A stretch of 64,000 nucleotides of DNA, from the NCBI GenBank assembly GCA_963817065.1, contig CAWFMO010000002.1:434001-498000 (forward strand), given 5' to 3'. This stretch comes from CAWFMO01 sp963817065. GTDB lineage: Bacteria > Actinomycetota > Thermoleophilia > Solirubrobacterales > 70-9. A program made the translations under genes and the position numbers. Below are positions 58,902-64,000 of this stretch, piece after piece. The notes below the pieces were generated by a model. The model saw only the letters and a list, made by a program, of their open reading frames with translations. It was not told the DNA's origin and searched no databases. Every line of letters begins with the position of its first letter. Within the stretch, counting starts at the first letter, position 1.

Positions 58902-60433
58902 TGTCCGGTGAACACCCGCGTTCCGTCCTTGAGGTAGAAGAGGTCGGTCTTGCCGAGCGGGGGCGAGCCGATCGCCGAGGGGATGTCGGTGACGCCGAAC
59001 GCCGGGTTGCTCGGGTCCTGCCCGGGCGAGAGCGCCTCGCCGATCGGGTAGCCGGTCTGGCCGTTCTGGCAGTTCGGCGCCTGCTTGGTCCCGTAGTCGA
59101 CGTAGGGGTTGCCGTGCAGGATCGCCCGGTGCGGATCGAACTCACCCGGGCTCAACGAGAGCTGCGAGAGCCGTCCGTTGGCCTGGCCGCCGGCGTAGTT
59201 GTCGAGCGGGTTGATCGGGAAGTCCTGCGGCGAGGTCAACCCGTCGGCCCCGATCAGCGCGACGCGCTGCGAGAAGCCGACCGAGTCGCGGAGCGTGATG
59301 TGCTCGGTCAGATAGGTGAACCAGTATTCCCAGTAGTTGCAGACGGTCTCGACCGGGACGATCTTGGTCGCCGCGTCGTCGGCGCTGGTGAAGGTGTCGC
59401 CGAGCCGGGTCAGGCTGACCTTGGTCGCCGGGTTGTCGACCAGGTTCTCGAGCTCGCCGAAGGTGCCCTGGAGCTCGAGGTTGACCGGCGGCGTGCGGCG
59501 CAGGACCGGGGCGCCGATCGCGAGCGTGTCGTTGAGGTCGGGCAGCGCGACGCGCAGCTCCTTGACGCCCGGGCGCAGGAGCCGCATCACCTCGGCGAAG
59601 TCACGCAGGAACGGGCGCTGCTTGGGAAGCGAGCGGATCCCGACCTCGAGCGTCGGCGCCGCCGAGGAGATCGCGTCCTTCAGGGCCTCGGTGTCGGAGG
59701 AGAGCGCGGCGAAGGAGATCGCCATGTTGGTGAACTGCTCGGCGTTGGCCTCGGCGACCGGGCCGACGATCCGCGCCGCGTCACCGAGCTCGCTGATGAA
59801 GCGCGCGAGGTTGGTCTGCGGCGAGGCGAGCACCTGCGAGACCGGGCCGAGATTGAGGAACAGCGGGTTCAGGGCCTCGATCGCCTGGTTCAGCGAGGCG
59901 CCGCGGCCGGCGAACCCGGTGCCGAACTCCTGGAGGTTGGTCCGCACCGCTTCGCGGGTCGGGGTGTCGAAGGTGTTGCCGATGTCGTCGAACTCGGTCG
60001 CCTCCTGGGCCTGGGCGATCGGCAGCGTGCCGCCCTCGGGCAGGCCCTGGCCGGTGCCGCGCTCGAGCTCGACGTACTTGAGACCGAACGAGGAGCGGTA
60101 GCGGATCTTGATCGTGCTGTCGCTCGGGATCGGGTCGGCGCTCTTGTCGAGCTTCAGGTTCAGCTTCGCGGCCTGCTGGCCGTTCTCGGTGTTCTCGGTG
60201 GTCTCGATCGACTCGACGACGCCGACCCGGTTACCGCCGATCCTGACCTCGTTGTTGGGCCCGAGCCGCGAGGCGTTCGGGAGCTCGGCCGAGATCCTGT
60301 AGGTCGGGACGAACGGCAGCCCGTTGTTCGCGTTGTAGGCCAGGAACACGGCGACGATCACGATCAGCGTCGTGATCGCGCCGACCATCGTCGGCGACGC
60401 CGCGAGCGACTGGACGCGGCCGCGGCCGGTCAT
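58898..60433 (-). CDS. MCE family protein 3 (MlaD domain)
   Basis: The protein has 511 residues from ATG 60433. A short basic end is followed by a membrane helix (VGAITTLIVIVAVFLAYNAN, about 17-36). The MCE domain carries YRISAELPNASRLGPNNEVRI (about 45-65), GGNRVGVVESIETT, IKIRYRSSFGLKYVEL. The helical region covers about 140-320 (RTNLQEFGTGFAGRGASLNQA). Its C-terminal 120 residues hold a pair of Cys (about 367 and 463) and LDNYAGGQANGRLSQLSLSPG, similar to the tails of MceB-like proteins. 28 bp separates it from MCE2, the only non-overlapping pair before the gap at MCE6. Confidence 0.93.
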   Translation of the reverse strand: MTGRGRVQSLAASPTMVGAITTLIVIVAVFLAYNANNGLPFVPTYRISAELPNASRLGPNNEVRIGGNRVGVVESIETTENTENGQQAAKLNLKLDKSADPIPSDSTIKIRYRSSFGLKYVELERGTGQGLPEGGTLPIAQAQEATEFDDIGNTFDTPTREAVRTNLQEFGTGFAGRGASLNQAIEALNPLFLNLGPVSQVLASPQTNLARFISELGDAARIVGPVAEANAEQFTNMAISFAALSSDTEALKDAISSAAPTLEVGIRSLPKQRPFLRDFAEVMRLLRPGVKELRVALPDLNDTLAIGAPVLRRTPPVNLELQGTFGELENLVDNPATKVSLTRLGDTFTSADDAATKIVPVETVCNYWEYWFTYLTEHITLRDSVGFSQRVALIGADGLTSPQDFPINPLDNYAGGQANGRLSQLSLSPGEFDPHRAILHGNPYVDYGTKQAPNCQNGQTGYPIGEALSPGQDPSNPAFGVTDIPSAIGSPPLGKTDLFYLKDGTRVFTGQ

Positions 60434-60461
60434 CGTGTGCCGTCGCTTGTGGTCGGGGCGA

Positions 60462-62231
60462 TCATGAGCCGAAGAGGAAGTCGAGTAGCTGGGTCGCGGT
60501 CTGCTGGTCGGTGCTGCGGCTGGAGCCGCCGCCGAGCCCGCCGAGCGTCTGGTCGAGGAGGGCGCCGAGATCGCCGCCGACCTGGTCGAGGAGCGCCTGC
60601 CCCTCGGGCGTGTCGAGCGCGTCCTGGACGTCGTCGGGCACGGGCTCGCCCTGCTGGATGTCCTCGAGCACCTCGGGGGTCAACGCCTCCTGGAGCTCCT
60701 CGCTCGGGGCTGCGGGAGCATCGCCGACCCTACCCTGGGCGCGGCGGGTGCTCGGGCCGTGGGTCGAGATGCTCGGGTCGCAGACCGCGAGGTTGGTCGA
60801 GCCCTGGGGGCAGACCGAGTCGTCGTAGCGCTGCAGGTTGCCGGTCAGCCCCGAGGGGTTGGTGTAGGTGTTGACGCCCGGCTGGTTGTCGCCGAGGACC
60901 GATACGCAGGGCGGAGCGCTCTGTGGATCGGTGCCGCCGGTGCCGTCGCCGTAGTTGCCCTCGGCGTGGACGTGCCCGCAGGGGCTGGTCACGAGCGGCT
61001 CGAAGAGCGTGAAGTGGAGAAGGTGGCCGATCATGTCGAACTGGTTCAGCGCCCCGGTCTGGTAGTAGGCGTAGTTGAGGAGCCCCTCCATGCCGGTGTA
61101 GCCGGGGTCGGTGACGTTGGGGCCGGCCTTGCCGCGCAGGAGCTGGACCCGGCGGTCGGCCTCGCCCGGCTGCTCGACCAGGTCGTCGCGCGCCCGCTCG
61201 TCCTCCTCGACGGCGTTCATCGGATCGTCGATCGACTCGAAGAACTGCGCCAGCTTGTCGGCGGCCGGGAGCGCGTTGGTGGTCGAGCTGCGAATCAGGT
61301 TGATCTCGTCCTGGCCCTTGGTCAGCGCCCGGGTCCCGACCTCGGCCGCGCCGCCGAGGCTGGTCAGCCCGGTGTTTGTCGCGTCGTTGAACGGGATCAC
61401 GAGGTCGGCGAGGCGGTTGAGGTTGCCGGCCGAGCGGCGCAGCTCGGAGAGCACCGGGCGGCCGTTGTCGGCGAGCTTGCCGAGCTGGAACATCGTCGGC
61501 TTGAGCTCGGCGAGGAAGCCGGGCAGCAGCTCGAAGTCCTTGCTCAGGTCGTCGCGGCGCTCGGCCGAGGCCTCGGCGGTGTCGTTGGCCTCCTCGACGA
61601 AGCGGACGACGTCCTCGCGGTTGTCGTTGAGGCGCGCGATGATCGTGTCCGAGTTCGCGTTCAGGTCGCGAATCACCGTGTTCTGGTTGGCGAGGATCGA
61701 GGTGACCTGCTTGAGGTCGCGGAGCGCCGGGGCGCCGCGCAGGATCGCGGCGTTGAGGTTCTCGGCGTTGCCGGTCAGCGCGGTCCCGAACTCGTTGATG
61801 ACCAGCGCCAGCCCGCGCTTGAACGGCTCGCGGAGGGTGTTCTGGACCAGGTCGTTGGGGACGGTGATCGTCGTCTGCTCGACCGGCAGCGGGCCCTCGA
61901 GCGGGTCCGGGCTCTGGCCCGGCTGGCAGTCGACGAAGTACTCGGCGATCAGCGACTGCGGCTCCGACGAGCACTCGGCGTCGGACTTGAACTCGCCGAA
62001 CTCGCCCTCGACCTCGATCGTGATCAGCGCCTTCTTGGCCTCGTTGATGTCGAGCTCCTTGACCGTCCCCGCCTTGACCCCGGCGATCCGGACCTCGGAG
62101 CCGTTGACGAGCCCGAACGCGTTGTCGAACTCGATGTCGTAGGTGTTCTTGTCGCCGGCGCCCGCGCTCGCGACGAGAAGCGAGACGCCCGCCAGGCAGA
62201 GAACCACGAGTGTGAACGCGATCCGCCTCAT
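60462..62231 (-). CDS. MCE family protein 2 (MlaD domain)
   Basis: The protein has 589 residues from ATG 62231, in an ATGA overlap with MCE1. Signal sequence RIAFTLVVLCLAGVSLLVAS (about 3-22) lacks a lipobox, so it is not an obvious lipoprotein. The MCE domain is YDIEFDNAFGLVNGSEVRI (about 32-50), AGVKAGTVKELDINEAKKAL. It has a Cys pair (about 82 and 97; ECSSEPQ and VDCQPGQ) within a loop of the domain. The C-terminal part has more Cys pairs (about 426-437, 484-492) and a final segment of alternating acidic and hydrophobic helices (LQEALTPEVLEDIQQGE). Confidence 0.93.
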   Translation of the reverse strand: MRRIAFTLVVLCLAGVSLLVASAGAGDKNTYDIEFDNAFGLVNGSEVRIAGVKAGTVKELDINEAKKALITIEVEGEFGEFKSDAECSSEPQSLIAEYFVDCQPGQSPDPLEGPLPVEQTTITVPNDLVQNTLREPFKRGLALVINEFGTALTGNAENLNAAILRGAPALRDLKQVTSILANQNTVIRDLNANSDTIIARLNDNREDVVRFVEEANDTAEASAERRDDLSKDFELLPGFLAELKPTMFQLGKLADNGRPVLSELRRSAGNLNRLADLVIPFNDATNTGLTSLGGAAEVGTRALTKGQDEINLIRSSTTNALPAADKLAQFFESIDDPMNAVEEDERARDDLVEQPGEADRRVQLLRGKAGPNVTDPGYTGMEGLLNYAYYQTGALNQFDMIGHLLHFTLFEPLVTSPCGHVHAEGNYGDGTGGTDPQSAPPCVSVLGDNQPGVNTYTNPSGLTGNLQRYDDSVCPQGSTNLAVCDPSISTHGPSTRRAQGRVGDAPAAPSEELQEALTPEVLEDIQQGEPVPDDVQDALDTPEGQALLDQVGGDLGALLDQTLGGLGGGSSRSTDQQTATQLLDFLFGS

Positions 62232-63622
62232 GGTCCGGTCGGGGTCTGGGTCGGATCGCAGTCGATCGCGCCGTTGTAGGTGAGCCGCTCGGCGGACACG
62301 CCGCGCTCGTTCGAGCCCGGGCAGCGCCTGAGGTTGTCGACGTCAAGCAGGTTGAGGACCTGGGCGGGAGTCAGCACGCCGCCCGCATCGAGGTCGGGGA
62401 TCCCCGGGATGCTGGCCGTGAAGGCGTTGAAGGTCGTGCCGATCCGGCCGATGCCTCCGTTGGCGTCGTAGACCCCCGAGTGGCCGAAGCCGTCGAACCA
62501 GCCGCTGACGCCCTCGAGCGTGAGGTAGGGGCGCAGGAAGGAGAGCTGCGGCAGCGAGTCGGTGAGAGCCCTCGCCGAGGCCGGCAGCGCGCCCTCCCGG
62601 GTGGAGCCGTTGCGGTCGACCGGACCGACGCCGATCTGGCCGAGCGGGAGCTGGGTCTCCATCAGCTCGGTGAGGTCGTTGTCGGCTCCGGGCTGGCGGA
62701 CGATGTGGTCGAGGTCGGTGATCGCCGGGACCGCGTCGCGGGCGAACCCGCGCAGGTTCTTGGTGAAGGGCTGCAGCTTCTTGGCGACCGGCTTCGAGGC
62801 ATCGACGAGCGGGTCGACGTCGTCGAGCGCCGAGCGCAGGTTGAAGGCGGTGGTGTTGAACTGGCGCATGAAGTCGGGCAGCCGCCCGATCGCCTCGGCG
62901 AGGCTCTCGTTCTCGCGCCCGATCGCGCCGAGCGTCTTCTCGCCGCCGTCGACGAGCTTGTCGATGTCCGGGGAGCGCTCGGCGAGCGCCGAGGTCAGCG
63001 AGGCGCTGTCGACGATCAGGCTCTCGAACGCGTTCTCGTCGCGGTTCAGCTCGCCGAAGACGCGGCGCGAGGTGGAGAGGAAGGGGTTGAAGTACTTGAA
63101 GCCCTCGTTGGCCTGCGGGCCGACGCCGTCGTAGGAGCGGGCGAAGCCCTTGACGACGCGCTTGAGGCCGCCGATCGTGCGCTCGTCGAGGCTGTTGAAG
63201 ACCTCGTCGAGGTCGACCTCCGAGACCGTGTCGACCTGCTCGATCGTGCCGCCGGACTTGATCTCGGGCCCCGTCTGGTCGCCCTCCGGCATCCCGAGCT
63301 CGATGTAGCGGTTCGCGATCCCCGACAGCGACTGCGAGCGGATCGTCGCCGTCGTCCCCTGCTTGAGCGGCGCGTAGGTCTCGTCGACCTCGAACTCGAT
63401 CTCGGCCTGCCCGTCGTCGGCGAGACCGATCTTGGTCACCTCTCCGGCCTTGACCCCGGCGACATCGACGAGGTTGCCGCTCACGAGCTGGCCGGCGTTC
63501 TCGAACTTCGCGGTCACCTTGTAGGGCTCGCTGCCGCCGAGCAGCAGCATCAGAACGACGACTAGCGCTCCGATGAGCGCCAATATCGCTGCGATCCTTC
63601 CGACGGCAGATGAAGTGGACAA
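62228..63622 (-). CDS. MCE family protein 1 (MlaD domain), first in the operon
   Basis: The 464-residue protein begins at TTG 63622 (AGGAGAG about 12 bp before). A single N-terminal helix (IAAILALIGALVVVLMLLLG, about 10-29) precedes the MCE domain (about 33-110): YKVTAKFENAGQLVSGNLVDV, AGVKAGEVTKIGL, and SQSLSGIANRYIELG. The helical stalk (about 130-300) includes RSYDGVGPQANEGFKYFNPF. Its C-terminal domain has a Cys pair (about 435 and 455) and ends TPTGP. It opens the seven-gene operon and is preceded by a leader of 237 bp, without any yrbE gene upstream on the same strand within the window. Confidence 0.93.
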   Translation of the reverse strand: MSTSSAVGRIAAILALIGALVVVLMLLLGGSEPYKVTAKFENAGQLVSGNLVDVAGVKAGEVTKIGLADDGQAEIEFEVDETYAPLKQGTTATIRSQSLSGIANRYIELGMPEGDQTGPEIKSGGTIEQVDTVSEVDLDEVFNSLDERTIGGLKRVVKGFARSYDGVGPQANEGFKYFNPFLSTSRRVFGELNRDENAFESLIVDSASLTSALAERSPDIDKLVDGGEKTLGAIGRENESLAEAIGRLPDFMRQFNTTAFNLRSALDDVDPLVDASKPVAKKLQPFTKNLRGFARDAVPAITDLDHIVRQPGADNDLTELMETQLPLGQIGVGPVDRNGSTREGALPASARALTDSLPQLSFLRPYLTLEGVSGWFDGFGHSGVYDANGGIGRIGTTFNAFTASIPGIPDLDAGGVLTPAQVLNLLDVDNLRRCPGSNERGVSAERLTYNGAIDCDPTQTPTGP

Positions 63623-63859
63623 GTGCTGGTTCTCTCTCCTACCCCGGTGTTATCTGTTCTCGGAGCCTCCGAGCCGGACCCAATCCTATGCGTGGAGCGG
63701 ACGCTTGGGATTCTCCCATCCGGTCGCGACGCCTGTCAAAGGACAACCGGCGGCTCAGAACCCCGGTCTCAGGCGTGAAATCGGGGCAAATCGCCGTCGA
63801 CGCGTTGAGTTGGGGTTAAGGGTCGGCGGGCGAGGGCGGCGGGGGCGCACGTTCGAGGC
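63623..63859. promoter_or_regulatory. mce operon leader and promoter region with hairpin
   Basis: This 237-bp region must contain the mce promoter (minus strand). CTCGGA (63659-63664) and TCCGAG (63668-63673) form a perfect 6-bp stem with a GCC loop, which could be an operator, leader hairpin or terminator of the upstream gene. The DNA is somewhat less GC-rich around 63630-63660. I see no clear -35/-10 pair. Confidence 0.45.
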
Positions 63860-64000
63860 TCAGCCGCCCCCGAAGCCGGCGGCTCGGCCGTAGAGCTTGT
63901 AGAGCTTGAAGGCGCGCGCGAAGTCGTTCTCGCAGTAGTTGTCGAGCAGGTCGTAGGCCTTCTCGTCGTCGAGGGTCACCCCGACCCCGCCGCCGCTTCC
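63860..64000 (-). CDS. C-terminal part of an unidentified protein (continues past the window)
   Basis: The last 46 codons before the stop at 63860 are visible; the rest lies beyond base 64000. The segment TLDDEKAYDLLDNYCENDFA (in part), followed by RAFKLYKLYGRAAGF, is helical and well conserved in style, so the frame is real. The CENDxxRAFKLY pattern recalls helices at the end of some 3'-5' exonuclease-like proteins, but this is too little to name it. It is the gene before the mce operon on the same strand, and it ends 237 bp before the first MCE start. Confidence 0.65.
   Translation of the reverse strand, partial: GSGGGVGVTLDDEKAYDLLDNYCENDFARAFKLYKLYGRAAGFGGG

Overview
The window is GC-rich, very densely packed, chromosomal DNA with actinobacterial-type gene content. 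The clues are an mce locus, DUF3618/Holin-X/DUF4235 envelope genes, several acyl-CoA dehydrogenases, many GTG and TTG starts, and frequent 1-20 bp gene overlaps. Secreted proteins with lysine/cysteine-rich modules and collagen-like proteins ending in a YVLCAP-type tail suggest the class Thermoleophilia (Solirubrobacterales-like). That placement is inferred from style, not from a marker gene. I found no tRNA, rRNA, insertion sequence, integrase, CRISPR array or prophage, and no gene-free stretch longer than about 240 bp.

Layout. 1-6.6 kb: an A-type Fe-S carrier (cut by the window edge), a glutaredoxin-like protein coupled to an epimerase, DegV, an AI-2E exporter, and a four-gene overlapping envelope operon led by an alpha/beta hydrolase. 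6-10.6 kb: a TetR/nitrilase pair divergent from an acyltransferase-like/SDR/SRPBCC operon, with a perfect TetR-type palindrome between them. 10.6-14.4 kb: a surface cluster (large membrane protein, anchored protein, collagen-like protein). 14.5-21.5 kb: a six-gene coupled operon (enoyl-CoA hydratase, acyl-CoA carboxyltransferase, SnoaL-like protein, BKACE, CoA transferase, MerR) divergent from an isovaleryl-type acyl-CoA dehydrogenase; it resembles a liu-type acyl-CoA degradation locus. 21.5-26.2 kb: an RlmA-like methyltransferase, an ECF42-type sigma factor with its DGPF/YCII partner, a second acyl-CoA dehydrogenase and a DUF1089 protein.

26.2-41.3 kb: an MFS protein, a beta-helix secreted protein, an SDR, a YcaQ-like glycosylase, a CAP-domain protein, a PECR-like reductase, a lactonase-like MBL protein, PlsC, glycerol kinase, a GT2, a 70-residue biotinyl carrier with an enoyl-CoA hydratase, an MMPL transporter gene broken by a one-base frameshift, and a GH3 enzyme. 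41.4-47.9 kb: biotin synthesis (bioB-bioF-bioD, then bioA), interrupted by a MarR/MFS pair with clustered MarR-type half-sites. 47.9-51.4 kb: an ECF sigma factor coupled to a DUF4349 protein, rubredoxin, NUDIX and a PNPOx-like protein.

51.4-63.6 kb: the most striking region, seven consecutive MCE-family genes on the minus strand, followed by an SCP2 sterol-carrier-type gene and an unrecognised 235-residue protein. No yrbE permease or ATPase gene is visible nearby. A perfect CRP-type operator (TGTGA-N6-TCACA) sits in the only real gap inside the cluster, before the last MCE gene, so MCE7-SCP2-unknown may be a separately regulated sub-operon. MCE6 and MCE7 share near-identical 420-bp blocks, which suggests recent gene conversion. 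Taken together, much of the window concerns lipid or acyl-CoA uptake, degradation and envelope building.
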